Notes: generated by a model from the letters alone, not told the origin. 64,000 bases of DNA from Pseudocitrobacter sp913778145 (GCA_035726825.1 JALNTX010000007.1:124001-188000); one strand, 5' to 3'. Counted from the stretch's first letter, positions 7,303 to 16,097 are shown. Made by a program: numbers and translations.

Positions 7303-9501
7303 ATGTCGACTCCAGAGACGAAGCCCGCTAAAGCGCCGCAGTTTTCCTCGCTGAAGTTTACCCCTGCGCCTGCCAAAACGGACGACTGCTGCTGCGACGG
7401 CGCGTGCGCATCAACCGTTGCCGACAGCCTGCCGGATGCCCGCTACAGTTGGCTTGTCGATGGTATGGACTGCGCCGCCTGCGCCCGCAAAGTCGAAACG
7501 GCGGTAAGCCAGATCCCCGGCGTTAAACAGGTCAAAGTGCTGTTCGCCACCGAAAAGCTGCTGGTCGATGCCGATAACGACATTCGCGACCAGGTTGAAC
7601 GCGCGGTCACCGCTGCCGGGTACACGCTGCGCGGCGAAAACGCACCAAAAACGGAACAAGCCCCTTCCCGGCTGCGCGAAAATCTCCCCCTCATTCTGCT
7701 GACGCTGCTGATGGTTATCAGTTGGGGGCTGGAGCATTTCAATCACCCGCTCGGCAATGCCGCGTTTATCGCGACGACGCTGGTCGGCCTCTATCCGGTG
7801 GCGCGTCAGGCGTTACGCCTGATCAAAAGCGGCAGCTGGTTTGCCATTGAAACGCTGATGAGTATCGCGGCTCTCGGTGCGCTGTTTATTGGCGCGACGG
7901 CGGAAGCGGCGATGGTGTTGCTGCTGTTTTTAATCGGCGAACGACTCGAAGGCTGGGCGGCGACCCGTGCACGTCAGGGCGTGAGCGCGCTGATGGCGCT
8001 GAAACCCGATACCGCCGTGCGCGTAAGTGGCGACCAGCGTGAAACCGTCGCGCAGCAGGATTTACGCCCTGGCGATGTAATTGAAGTAGCCGCTGGCGGG
8101 CGCTTACCTGCCGACGGCACGCTGCTTTCTCCCTTTGCCAGCTTTGATGAAAGCGCCTTAACCGGTGAATCTATTCCGGTGGAACACAGTGCGGGCGAGC
8201 GCGTCAGCGCCGGAGCCACCAGTGTCGATCGTCTGGTGCAAATCACCGTAACCTCACAGCCCGGCGACAGCGCTATCGACCGCATTCTGCGTTTAATTGA
8301 AGAAGCGGAAGAGCGCCGCGCGCCGATTGAGCGCTTTATTGACCGGTTCAGCCGTATCTACACCCCGGCGATTATGGTCGTGGCGCTGCTGGTTGCGCTG
8401 GTGCCGCCGCTGGCCTTTTCCGCGCCATGGCTGGAGTGGATTTATAAAGGTCTGACGCTGCTGCTGATTGGCTGCCCGTGCGCACTGGTAATCTCCACGC
8501 CGGCGGCAATTACCTCTGGCCTGGCAACCGCCGCACGTTATGGCGCGTTGATTAAGGGCGGCGCGGCGCTGGAACAGCTGGGACGCGTGCAGCAGGTGGC
8601 GTTCGATAAAACCGGCACCCTGACCGTCGGCAAACCGCAGGTGACGGCAGTCATTCCGACGGCGAATGCCACCGAAGACGCGGTATTGGGGCTGGCAGCT
8701 ACGGTAGAGCAAGGTTCCACACACCCGCTGGCACTGGCGATAATTCGTGAAGCAGCGCTGCGCGAGTTACCGCTGCAACAGGCAACGGGACAACGCACGT
8801 TGGTTGGCTCCGGTATCGAAGCCCAGGTGGCGGGCGAGCACGTTGTTATCTGCGCCGCCGGGAAATTCCCCGCCGACGCACACCAGGCACAAATTCAGCA
8901 ACTGGAAAGCCAGGGCAATACCGTGGTGCTGGTCACTTGTAACGACACACTACTGGGTATTCTGGCACTGCGCGATACGCTACGTGACGACGCCCGCGAA
9001 GCCATCGATACCCTGCATACGCTAGGCATTCAGGGCATTATCCTCACCGGCGATAACCCGCGCGCAGCGGCAGCCATCGCGGGCGAACTGGGGCTGGAAT
9101 TCCGCGCCGGGCTGTTGCCAGCGGATAAAGTCAACGAGGTCACGGCGTTGAATGCGAAAGCACCGCTGGCGATGGTCGGCGACGGTATTAACGATGCGCC
9201 AGCCATGAAGGCCTCTACCATTGGCATTGCGATGGGTAGCGGCAGCGACGTGGCGCTGGAAACCGCTGATGCCGCGCTGACGCACAACCGCTTAACCAGC
9301 CTGGCGCAAATGCTGCGTCTGGCGCGTGCGACTCACGCCAACGTGCGACAAAACATCGCCATCGCGCTGGGTTTGAAAGGTATTTTCCTCATCACCACCC
9401 TGCTCGGCATGACCGGGCTGTGGCTTGCGGTGCTGGCGGATACCGGGGCAACGGTGCTGGTCACGCTGAACGCGCTGCGACTATTGCGAAAAAGGAGCTA
9501 A
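7303..9501 (+). CDS. zntA: Zn(II)/Cd(II)/Pb(II)-exporting P-type ATPase
   Basis: P1B-type ATPase that pumps toxic divalent metals out of the cytoplasm. At 732 residues it is the same length as E. coli ZntA. The N-terminus has a Cys-rich patch (DDCCCDGACAS, about 26-36) and a heavy-metal-associated domain with GMDCAACARKVE at about 53-64. The core shows the membrane metal motif GCPCALVIS, the phosphorylation motif DKTGT, the hinge GDGIND, and a conserved Asp in LADTGAT near the C-terminus, a known metal ligand. It is monocistronic behind a ZntR-type promoter, and a good ribosome site (CGGAGG) precedes the ATG. Confidence 0.97.
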   Translation: MSTPETKPAKAPQFSSLKFTPAPAKTDDCCCDGACASTVADSLPDARYSWLVDGMDCAACARKVETAVSQIPGVKQVKVLFATEKLLVDADNDIRDQVERAVTAAGYTLRGENAPKTEQAPSRLRENLPLILLTLLMVISWGLEHFNHPLGNAAFIATTLVGLYPVARQALRLIKSGSWFAIETLMSIAALGALFIGATAEAAMVLLLFLIGERLEGWAATRARQGVSALMALKPDTAVRVSGDQRETVAQQDLRPGDVIEVAAGGRLPADGTLLSPFASFDESALTGESIPVEHSAGERVSAGATSVDRLVQITVTSQPGDSAIDRILRLIEEAEERRAPIERFIDRFSRIYTPAIMVVALLVALVPPLAFSAPWLEWIYKGLTLLLIGCPCALVISTPAAITSGLATAARYGALIKGGAALEQLGRVQQVAFDKTGTLTVGKPQVTAVIPTANATEDAVLGLAATVEQGSTHPLALAIIREAALRELPLQQATGQRTLVGSGIEAQVAGEHVVICAAGKFPADAHQAQIQQLESQGNTVVLVTCNDTLLGILALRDTLRDDAREAIDTLHTLGIQGIILTGDNPRAAAAIAGELGLEFRAGLLPADKVNEVTALNAKAPLAMVGDGINDAPAMKASTIGIAMGSGSDVALETADAALTHNRLTSLAQMLRLARATHANVRQNIAIALGLKGIFLITTLLGMTGLWLAVLADTGATVLVTLNALRLLRKRS

Positions 9502-9658
9502 TTTTTTCGGATTGCTGCCATCCTGACCATGACATACGGTGAGTCCTGCGAAGCGATAAAATACCAGATTCGTAGGATTCCATTACACTTGCGTGCCGTA
9601 TACAGCGTACACGCTTTATCCGTCCTCCAGGCCGATCGCAAACCGTAATACTGCGCAC

Positions 9659-9705
9659 GATCGGTCCCCTCGCCCCTCTGGGGAGAGGGTTAGGGTGAGG
9701 GGAAC
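9659..9705. repeat. Half copy of the long palindromic repeat
   Basis: A single hairpin half-unit (GATCGGTCCCCTCGCCCCTC...GGGTTAGGGTGAGGGG) between zntA and tusA. It matches one arm of the paired repeats at 30040, 41785, 46354 and 50519. The second arm is absent or decayed. Confidence 0.7.
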
Positions 9706-9720
9706 AGGTGGTGATCCACC

Positions 9721-9966
9721 TTAACTCAATTTACGAATCAAATAACGATAAGGCAGGCTATCCGTCTCTTTAGCGACCAGTTCGTGTTCCATAAAGGTGC
9801 AAAACCCCGGAATATCGCGGGTGGTTGCCGGGTCGTCGGCAATAATCAGCAACGTTTCGCCCACAGGCATCGTGCGCACGGTTTTGCGCACCATCATCAC
9901 CGGCTCCGGGCAGCGGAGGCCAAGGGCATCTAAAGTATGGTTTGGGCTGGCGAACAGATCGGTCAT
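9721..9966 (-). CDS. tusA: Sulfur carrier protein TusA
   Basis: Accepts persulfide sulfur from IscS and passes it to TusBCD-E-MnmA for 2-thiolation of tRNA wobble uridine. At 81 residues it is full length. The persulfide cysteine is Cys19 in LGLRCPEPVMMVRK, the family signature. It is monocistronic, leftward and divergent from yhhQ. Confidence 0.97.
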   Translation of the reverse strand: MTDLFASPNHTLDALGLRCPEPVMMVRKTVRTMPVGETLLIIADDPATTRDIPGFCTFMEHELVAKETDSLPYRYLIRKLS

Positions 9967-10165
9967 TGTGGTCTCACCGTAGAAAAATCGGGCTTAGTTT
10001 ACGCCGTGATTTCTGTGACGCAAGTCAGGTTAACGATTGCGTGAAAAACAACCATTGCAATGACGCGCGGAAGCAGTATCATTCGCTCCCTTATCTCGCA
10101 GGTAACGATAAGAATACGAACAGTTTTATTGGGTTCCCTCACCCCAACTTCTAAAAAGGTACAAT

Positions 10166-10831
10166 ATGACTCCCTTTACATCCGTACAGCGCAAGCACGC
10201 GCTGGTTTGGCTATCGCTATTCCATTTGCTGGTGATTATCTCCAGTAACTATCTGGTGCAACTGCCGGTTTCTGTTTTTGGCTTCCACACCACCTGGGGC
10301 GCGTTCAGCTTTCCGTTTATTTTCCTCGCGACTGACCTCACCGTACGCATTTTTGGCGCGCCGCTGGCTCGACGTATCGTCTTTGCGGTGATGATACCCG
10401 CGCTGATGGTCTCCTACGCTATTTCATCACTTTTCTATATGGGTGAATGGCAGGGTTTTGGCGCGCTGGCGAGCTTCAACCTGTTTGTCGCCCGTATCGC
10501 CGCCGCCAGCTTTATGGCCTATGCGCTGGGGCAGATCCTCGACGTGCACGTCTTTAACCGCCTGCGCCAAAGCCGCCACTGGTGGCTTGCGCCGACGGCC
10601 TCGACGCTGTTCGGCAACATCAGCGATACGCTGGCCTTCTTCTTCATCGCCTTCTGGCGCAGCACCGACCCGTTTATGGCGCAGCACTGGGTGGAAATCG
10701 CGCTGGTCGATTACTGCTTTAAAGTGCTGATCAGCATCATCTTCTTCCTGCCGATGTATGGCGTGCTGCTGAATATGCTGATGAAACGCCTGGCAGACAA
10801 ATCCGATTTGTCAGCAATGCAGCCAGGTTAA
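10166..10831 (+). CDS. yhhQ: Queuosine precursor transporter YhhQ
   Basis: Inner membrane importer of the queuosine precursors preQ0/preQ1 (VUT/YhhQ family, QPTR). At 221 residues it is the E. coli length, with six hydrophobic segments. It contains the family blocks FPFIFLATDLTVRIFGAPLARRIVF and SDTLAFFFIAFW. The ATG at 10166 follows AAAAAGGT. No preQ1 riboswitch was recognised upstream. Confidence 0.94.
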   Translation: MTPFTSVQRKHALVWLSLFHLLVIISSNYLVQLPVSVFGFHTTWGAFSFPFIFLATDLTVRIFGAPLARRIVFAVMIPALMVSYAISSLFYMGEWQGFGALASFNLFVARIAAASFMAYALGQILDVHVFNRLRQSRHWWLAPTASTLFGNISDTLAFFFIAFWRSTDPFMAQHWVEIALVDYCFKVLISIIFFLPMYGVLLNMLMKRLADKSDLSAMQPG

Positions 10832-10904
10832 AGGTTCGTTTTCCGAGTTGTGATAAGATGGGTGAATGAGCCGTTAATGGCCGTTTATCGAAAGGAAGAA
10901 GTCA

Positions 10905-11462
10905 ATGCGCAAATTGGTGAAATACGTTGGTATTGGCCTGCTGGTTGCCGGGCTGGCAGCCTGTGACAACAGCGATACCAAAGCTCCGGCACAGGGTGCA
11001 GCGGCAGAGAGCAACGCCTCCGGGCAGCCGATTAACCTGCTGGATGGCAAGCTGAGCTTCTCATTACCCGCGGATATGACCGACCAGAGCGGAAAAATGG
11101 GTACCCAGAGCAACAATATGCACGTCTACTCCGATGCGACCGGGCAGAAAGCCGTGATCGTTATCGTGGGCGACAACACCGATGAAGACCTCGGCGTAAT
11201 GGCAAAACGTCTGGAAGAGCAGCAACGCAGCCGCGACCCGCAGTTGCAGGTCGTGACCAATAAATCCATTGAGGTGAAAGGCCACACGCTGCAACAGCTG
11301 GACAGCATCATCTCTGCTAAAGGCCAGACCGCGTACTCTTCCGTTATCCTCGGCAAAATCGACGGTAAGCTGCTGACCATGCAGGTGACCCTGCCGGCAG
11401 ATAATCAGCAGCAGGCGCAGACTGCCGCTGAGAACATCATCAATACTATCGTTATCAAGTGA
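10905..11462 (+). CDS. dcrB: DcrB lipoprotein
   Basis: A 185-residue envelope lipoprotein. The signal peptide ends in the lipobox LAAC with Cys20 as the lipidation site. The mature protein carries a DcrB/PsbP-like fold (DGKLSFSLPADM; TAENIINTIVIK at the end). In E. coli dcrB is needed for phage C1 and C6 infection and supports lipoprotein maturation. The gene is intact: its stop codon lies only a few bases before the right end of the IS605-type element, so the insertion has removed the native downstream sequence. Confidence 0.94.
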   Translation: MRKLVKYVGIGLLVAGLAACDNSDTKAPAQGAAAESNASGQPINLLDGKLSFSLPADMTDQSGKMGTQSNNMHVYSDATGQKAVIVIVGDNTDEDLGVMAKRLEEQQRSRDPQLQVVTNKSIEVKGHTLQQLDSIISAKGQTAYSSVILGKIDGKLLTMQVTLPADNQQQAQTAAENIINTIVIK

Positions 11463-11464
11463 CT

Positions 11465-11620
11465 GCTCCTCGCCGTAAACGGCGAGGCTTCCCACTTCTT
11501 AGGCTGCAACTGGCATAGAGCCAGACTTATGCAAGCCTCGATGGGCTTTGACGACGTGACCCGCCGCCATTAATTCTGTTATGCCCTTGTGCTGTATGTT
11601 GATCGCCGCGTTTATATCTC
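11465..11620 (-). ncRNA. Predicted omega-RNA scaffold of TnpB (approximate)
   Basis: In IS605 elements the TnpB guide RNA is made from the 3' end of tnpB and the right end, with the guide read from flanking DNA. Here the region holds the last part of tnpB and, after its stop, a strong hairpin (CCTCGCCG/CGGCGAGG with a four-base loop at 11469-11488). The segment is inferred from position and structure only; its 5' end is a guess. Confidence 0.4.
11468..11488. other. Right-end hairpin of the IS605-type element
   Basis: An 8-bp perfect stem CCTCGCCG-TAAA-CGGCGAGG lies just inside the end next to dcrB. It may serve as the TnpA recognition hairpin, part of the omega-RNA, or a terminator for dcrB. 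Confidence 0.6.
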
Positions 11621-12665
11621 GGTCATGTTCAACATTACAGCCTGGGCAAGTCCATTCGCGCACCTTGAGCGGCATTTCTGGCATCTTGTGACCGCAACAA
11701 TGGCAGGTTTTCGAGCTGGCGAACCACTGCTCCAGTTTGACCAGGTGGACGCCTGCCGACTCTGCTTTGTATGCGAGTTTTGCCACAAATCCGGACCATG
11801 CTGCATCCCCGATATGACGGGCAAGGCGTTTGTTTTTCATCATATTTGCTGATTTCAGCGTTTCCACAATCACCGCTTGGTTTTCGTCGATAATTCGTCT
11901 GGAAAGTTTGTGCTGGAAGTCAGCGCGGGCATTGGCTACCCGTTCGTGTTGTGCGGCAAGGCGTAAGCGAGCCTTTCGGCGATTAGCGCTGCCCAACTTC
12001 TTACGGGATAACGCTTTGTTGTCACGGCGTAAGCGGCGGTATGCGTTGACCAGGTGGCGAGGGTTAGCCTCCTTGCCGCCGTCATTGCCGATCAGGTAGT
12101 GCGATAGCCCCAAATCATAGCCAGTAACGCTGGTGATGTAGGTCGGCTTTGCTGCCGCTTCCTGTCCATCATCGGCAAGGATCGAGGCGTAATATTTTCC
12201 CGCCGCATTGCGGGTGATCGTGATACTGGAAACCTTGCCTACGATCTCCCGGTGAATGTTCGCCCGGATAGCGGGGATTTTCGGCAATTGGATAGCGTCA
12301 GTTAATACCTTCCCGTTGGGATGGTAGCTGGACTGCTTGCCGTGCTTGCTTTTGAAAACGGGGAATCTGGCTTTGAGCTTTTTGTTAAAGAAGTTGGCAA
12401 ACGCCTTATCCAGATTGATCACCGCCTGCTGTAGCGCCAGTGAGTCATACTCTTTGAGCCAGCTATAACGGCGTGACTTTTTCGCCACTGCCAGCAAAGG
12501 CTTTATATCGCGTGTTGGCTTGAGGGAAACGCCGTGGCGCTGGTACATATGGCGGCTGATATGAAGGGCTTTATTGTACGCGAACCGAACCGCGCCGAAC
12601 TGCGCATTTAAGAATGCGGCTTGCTCTGCGTCGGGGTAAATGCGGACTTTGGTAGCTCTTTTCAT
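11499..12665 (-). CDS. tnpB: RNA-guided endonuclease TnpB (IS605 family)
   Basis: A 388-residue TnpB, ancestor-type relative of Cas12. The N-terminal helix-turn-helix/wedge region begins MKRATKVRIYPDAEQ. RuvC catalytic acids appear intact: Asp184 in TGYDLGL, Glu268 in VIVETLKSAN and Asp350 in HDRDINAA. A zinc ribbon is formed by Cys321/Cys324 (CHCCGH) and Cys340/Cys343 (CPGC). TnpB cuts DNA next to a transposon-associated motif using its omega-RNA and so helps retain the element. All key residues are present, so it is probably active. It is divergent from tnpA across a 107-base gap. Confidence 0.94.
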   Translation of the reverse strand: MKRATKVRIYPDAEQAAFLNAQFGAVRFAYNKALHISRHMYQRHGVSLKPTRDIKPLLAVAKKSRRYSWLKEYDSLALQQAVINLDKAFANFFNKKLKARFPVFKSKHGKQSSYHPNGKVLTDAIQLPKIPAIRANIHREIVGKVSSITITRNAAGKYYASILADDGQEAAAKPTYITSVTGYDLGLSHYLIGNDGGKEANPRHLVNAYRRLRRDNKALSRKKLGSANRRKARLRLAAQHERVANARADFQHKLSRRIIDENQAVIVETLKSANMMKNKRLARHIGDAAWSGFVAKLAYKAESAGVHLVKLEQWFASSKTCHCCGHKMPEMPLKVREWTCPGCNVEHDRDINAAINIQHKGITELMAAGHVVKAHRGLHKSGSMPVAA

Positions 12666-12772
12666 TTTCAGTGCTCATACGTAGAATGCGCACAATGTAA
12701 GGGTAAATTTGAGCTTTTTCAAAGGCGTTTGAGGGTTATCTCTCCCGCCGCCATAGCGTCAGTAAACTAGTT

Positions 12773-13132
12773 GTGCATCTGATATTTACAACAAAGTACC
12801 GTTGTAAAATTTTCGACGGCATGATGATTCAGCAGATAAGAGAGGCGTTTCAAAGCGCTGCCGAAAAGCTCGAAATTGAGATTCTGGAAATGGACGGAGA
12901 AGCGGATCACGTTCATGTATTGATCGCATACCCACCGAAACTGTCTATCAGTGTGCTGGTCAATAATTTGAAGTCGATTAGCAGCCGCCGTGTGCGCATT
13001 CTGAATACGAATTTACGCAAGGTGAGTGATAGCGGGGTGCTCTGGTCACGCTCTTACTTCGCCTGTAGTGCTGGCGGCGCAACAATCGAAACATTGAAGG
13101 CATACGTGGCCTCGCAGAAAACCCCTGATTAG
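12773..13132 (+). CDS. tnpA: IS200/IS605-family transposase TnpA (HUH, Y1)
   Basis: Single-strand DNA transposase. The HUH motif His46-x-His48 (EADHVHVL) and the catalytic Tyr111 (TLKAYVASQ) are present, and the C-terminus looks complete. The only usable start is GTG at 12773 (MHLIFTTKYR), giving 119 residues, shorter than the usual 130-150. The frame continues upstream with the family-like RRHSVSKLVV but has no ATG, GTG or TTG before a stop at 12710. Either the first beta strand is truncated or a rare start codon is used. Confidence 0.85.
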   Translation: MHLIFTTKYRCKIFDGMMIQQIREAFQSAAEKLEIEILEMDGEADHVHVLIAYPPKLSISVLVNNLKSISSRRVRILNTNLRKVSDSGVLWSRSYFACSAGGATIETLKAYVASQKTPD

Positions 13133-13134
13133 CT

Positions 13135-13174
13135 CCCCGTAAACCCCCGCCCGATTGGGCGAGAGTTTACGGGG
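13135..13174. other. Left-end compound hairpin, overlapping the yhhS stop
   Basis: A long hairpin with an outer perfect 10-bp stem (CCCCGTAAAC with GTTTACGGGG) and an inner CGCCC/GGGCG stem. It lies between the tnpA stop and the end of yhhS, and the yhhS stop codon falls inside its outer arm. It is probably the left-end hairpin of the element and may also act as a shared terminator. Confidence 0.65.
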
Positions 13175-14396
13175 CATTTGCTGATGACGACGCGGCCTTC
13201 GGTTGTTCAACCGGAGGCCTTTTTTTTAGCCGCCACCCCAGCAGCAGCGCAATCGCCACCAGCCCGGCAGCGGCCAGGTAAATCGTCGATACGCCCATCC
13301 ACGCCATCATCAGCCCGGCGAGCGGCCCGGTGATCCCGAGCGATAAATCCATAAACACCGTATAGGTGGCCAGCGCGGAACCCTGGTTTTGCTGCGGCAC
13401 GGCCTTCACCGCCACCACGCCAAGCGCCGGGAACACTAGCGAGAAGCCCGCCCCTGCAAGGAAGGTGCCGATTTTCGCCACCAGTGGCGTGTCGGCGATG
13501 CCCACCAGCAGCAGGCCGATAATCTCGACCGTAAAGCAAATCATCGCCACGTTCAGCCCGCCCAGACGGTTGATACCGTTGGGGAACAGCAGGCGCGTGC
13601 CGACGAACGCGCAGCTAAAGAGCGTGAGCGCAAAGGCTGCGCCATCCCAGCCTTTGGCGTCATAAAACAGCGTAATGAAGGTCGCAATAACGCCGAAGCC
13701 CGCCGAGGCCAGCGCCAACGCCATGCCGTAGGGCCAGACGCGCCCGAGCACCGCGCGAAACGACATCACTTTGCCCTTCGCCGCTTTCACTTCCGCACGC
13801 GGCAACGCACAAATCACCGCCAGCGCGGCAACCGCCATAATCACCAGCGCCAGCCCGTGCAGGCCGCCGTACTGATAACAGAGCACGCCGAGCGGTGCGC
13901 CCATCGCCATCGCCCCGTAGGTCACAATACCGTTCCAGGAAATGACGCGACCAATATGCAGCGAGCCCACCACGCCAACGCCCCACAGCGTGGAGCCGGT
14001 TCCGGCAAAACTTTGTCCAATCCCCAGAATCACGCGTCCCAGGCACAGCAGCACCAGGCTGACCATCGGCCAGCCGCCACCCATCGCCGCCAGCAAATAG
14101 CTCAGGCCGCTGAGAAAACAGCCGCACAGCCCAAACACCACGATTTTCTTCGGCCCAAGCTGGTCTGCGTAACGCCCGGCATGGGGGCGACTTAACAGCG
14201 TGGCGAAGTATTGCAGGCTGATAACTAGCCCCGCCCAGAAGGCGCTAAACCCCATGACATCATGGACATAGCCCGGCAGCACCGCGAGCGGCAGGCCAAT
14301 GGTGAGATAGCTGGCGAAATTGAAAATAACGACGGAAACGATGCGTAAATTGAGGCGAAAACCGCTGAGTTGCGCCCCATCTGCGGCGTCTGGCAT
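13167..14396 (-). CDS. yhhS: MFS transporter YhhS
   Basis: Major facilitator superfamily exporter with 12 hydrophobic segments; 409 residues from the ATG at 14396, which aligns with the E. coli start (an ATG at 14405 is also possible). It contains GRYADQLGPKK between helices 2 and 3 and RPHAGR, typical MFS loop motifs. The substrate is not established; E. coli YhhS has been linked to glyphosate and arabinose efflux on overexpression. The C-terminus reads AASSS then ANAP before the stop, four residues beyond the E. coli end as recalled. The stop lies in the IS left-end hairpin, so the tail may be insertion-derived. Confidence 0.92.
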   Translation of the reverse strand: MPDAADGAQLSGFRLNLRIVSVVIFNFASYLTIGLPLAVLPGYVHDVMGFSAFWAGLVISLQYFATLLSRPHAGRYADQLGPKKIVVFGLCGCFLSGLSYLLAAMGGGWPMVSLVLLCLGRVILGIGQSFAGTGSTLWGVGVVGSLHIGRVISWNGIVTYGAMAMGAPLGVLCYQYGGLHGLALVIMAVAALAVICALPRAEVKAAKGKVMSFRAVLGRVWPYGMALALASAGFGVIATFITLFYDAKGWDGAAFALTLFSCAFVGTRLLFPNGINRLGGLNVAMICFTVEIIGLLLVGIADTPLVAKIGTFLAGAGFSLVFPALGVVAVKAVPQQNQGSALATYTVFMDLSLGITGPLAGLMMAWMGVSTIYLAAAGLVAIALLLGWRLKKRPPVEQPKAASSSANAP

Positions 14397-14537
14397 GACA
14401 AGCATCCGAAATTTAAAACAATGTTTTCATTATTGCATGCGTTGAAAATGAAGTCGCGTTTCGCGTCGCGCACTTTCAGATAATACGTCAGCCGCTTCGC
14501 ACTACACTTAAGGGCGAACGATCAAAAGGAATTCGAT

Positions 14538-15587
14538 ATGACATCCCCACAGCCTGATAAAGCGGGCCTGCATATTTTACTCAAACTCGCCGCCCTGGTG
14601 GTGATCCTGGCCGGTATTCACGCCGCCGCCGATATCATCGTCCAGCTGCTGCTGGCGCTCTTTTTCGCCATTGTACTTAACCCACTGGTGAGGTGGTTTA
14701 TGCGTCGGGGGGTTTCCCGCGCGCTCGCCATCACCATTGTGATGATAGTGATGCTCTTCTTCCTTACGGCGCTGATGGCCGTCCTCGCCTCATCCATTAA
14801 CGATTTTATCGCGCTGATGCCGCGCTATAACAAAGAGCTCACCCGCAAGTTTATCGAGTTGCAGGAGATGCTACCGTTTCTGCATCTGCACGTTTCACCG
14901 GAAAGATTACTCCAGCGAATGGATTCCGATAAGGTGATGACCCTGGCGACCACCTTAATGACCCAGCTTTCCGGGGCGATGACCAGCATCGTGCTGCTGA
15001 TCATGACCGTGGTGTTTATGCTGTTCGAAGCTCGCCACGTGCCTTACAAACTGCGCTTTGCGCTTGCCAATCCGCAGGTTCATATCGCCGGGCTGCACCG
15101 CGCCTTAAAAGGGGTTTCCCATTATCTGGCGCTTAAAACATTCATCAGCGTAATGACTGGCGTGATTGTCTGGCTCGGCCTGTTGCTGCTCGATGTACAG
15201 TTCGCGCTGATGTGGGGCGTGCTGGCGTTTTTGCTGAACTATATTCCCAACATTGGCTCGGTGATATCCGCCATTCCGCCGATGATTCAGGCGCTGCTGT
15301 TCAATGGCTATTACGAATGTTTAATGGTTGGTGCGCTCTTCCTGGTGGTGCATATGGTGCTGGGCAATATTCTGGAGCCACGCGTGATGGGGCATCGGCT
15401 GGGAATGTCGACGTTAGTGGTGTTCTTGTCGTTACTGATATGGGGATGGCTACTGGGGCCGGTGGGCATGTTACTGTCGGTGCCGCTGACCAGCGTTTGT
15501 AAAATCTGGATGGAAACCACAAAAGGCGGGAGCAAACTGGCGATATTACTTGGCCCGGGGCGGCCCAAAAGCCGCCTGCCGGGCTAG
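14538..15587 (+). CDS. yhhT: YhhT, AI-2E/PerM-family membrane transporter
   Basis: A 349-residue member of the AI-2E exporter family (UPF0118): paired N-terminal membrane helices, a central amphipathic/soluble stretch (about 95-150), then a C-terminal cluster of helices. The family blocks LLNYIPNIGSVISAIPP and GNILEPRVMGHRLG are clear. The function in enterobacteria is unproven. It is divergent from yhhS across 141 bases; a GGAATTC-type ribosome site precedes the ATG at 14538. Confidence 0.93.
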   Translation: MTSPQPDKAGLHILLKLAALVVILAGIHAAADIIVQLLLALFFAIVLNPLVRWFMRRGVSRALAITIVMIVMLFFLTALMAVLASSINDFIALMPRYNKELTRKFIELQEMLPFLHLHVSPERLLQRMDSDKVMTLATTLMTQLSGAMTSIVLLIMTVVFMLFEARHVPYKLRFALANPQVHIAGLHRALKGVSHYLALKTFISVMTGVIVWLGLLLLDVQFALMWGVLAFLLNYIPNIGSVISAIPPMIQALLFNGYYECLMVGALFLVVHMVLGNILEPRVMGHRLGMSTLVVFLSLLIWGWLLGPVGMLLSVPLTSVCKIWMETTKGGSKLAILLGPGRPKSRLPG

Positions 15588-15590
15588 TAT

Positions 15591-16097
15591 TTAGCGCAGG
15601 TTTGCCGGGAAATCTTTCGGCAGTTCACTGGCGGCACAGGCGATGACGCTGTCATCGTCCGGGCCGCAGTCGCGTACAAAGGTAATGGTCGCGAACTCAT
15701 CAATCACTTCGGTCGGATAAGCCGGGCCTGCATCACGATATGAATTCATCAGCGGAATGTGATCGTTCTGGAAGCAGACGGTTTTTTCCGGGTTGTTCAT
15801 GATCCAGCGCGGGAAGAAGATAGTGCCATGGAACAGTTTGTCGCCCAGGTTCACAATCAGACTCACGTCGGTACCGGTCGGTTCAGTCCACGAAATTTTG
15901 TAGATGCTTTCCCCTACGCGAACGATGTATGCCTGCTGGTCTTTCACCCAACGGTTCCCCACCAGGCCGCTATGAATGCGGTAGTCGAGAGTATTGCCAT
16001 TTTTCACATAAATTTCGTAGTTCCAGCCGTTATCGTAGGTGTAAACCAGGTGTTTACCGATAAAACCGCTCAAATCATTTTTATCAAAGCTGCTCAT
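15591..16097 (-). CDS. padC: Phenolic acid decarboxylase
   Basis: Non-oxidative decarboxylase converting ferulic and p-coumaric acids to 4-vinylguaiacol and 4-vinylphenol, a detoxification reaction. At 168 residues it has the usual size of these cofactor-free beta-barrel enzymes. The diagnostic blocks are VYTYDNGWNYEIY (active-site tyrosines), DYRIHSGLVGNRWV (active-site Arg) and SWTEPTGTDVSL (catalytic Glu). It is absent from E. coli K-12 at this place. It is divergent from a LysR gene, which is the likely regulator. Its stop lies 3 bases from the yhhT stop (convergent). Confidence 0.94.
   Translation of the reverse strand: MSSFDKNDLSGFIGKHLVYTYDNGWNYEIYVKNGNTLDYRIHSGLVGNRWVKDQQAYIVRVGESIYKISWTEPTGTDVSLIVNLGDKLFHGTIFFPRWIMNNPEKTVCFQNDHIPLMNSYRDAGPAYPTEVIDEFATITFVRDCGPDDDSVIACAASELPKDFPANLR

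Larger units (their letters stand above)
11463..13176. mobile_element. IS200/IS605-family element with divergent tnpA and tnpB
   Basis: An element of about 1.7 kb between dcrB and yhhS, which are neighbours in E. coli. tnpB runs leftward and tnpA rightward, the divergent IS605 arrangement, so by convention the right end is near 11463-11498 and the left end near 13133-13176. Both ends carry subterminal hairpins sharing the core CGTAAAC. No terminal inverted repeats or target duplication are seen, as expected for a single-strand HUH transposon. Exact boundaries cannot be fixed without an empty-site sequence. Confidence 0.85.

Noticed and set aside
10060..10165. A preQ1 riboswitch before yhhQ
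   Set aside because: Looked for because YhhQ imports preQ0/preQ1; no clear preQ1-I or -II aptamer features were found.
12773..13132. A REP-associated tyrosine transposase (RAYT) responsible for the REP elements in this window
   Set aside because: The divergent tnpB and the short protein with classical IS200/IS605 spacing indicate an IS605 element, not a stand-alone RAYT.
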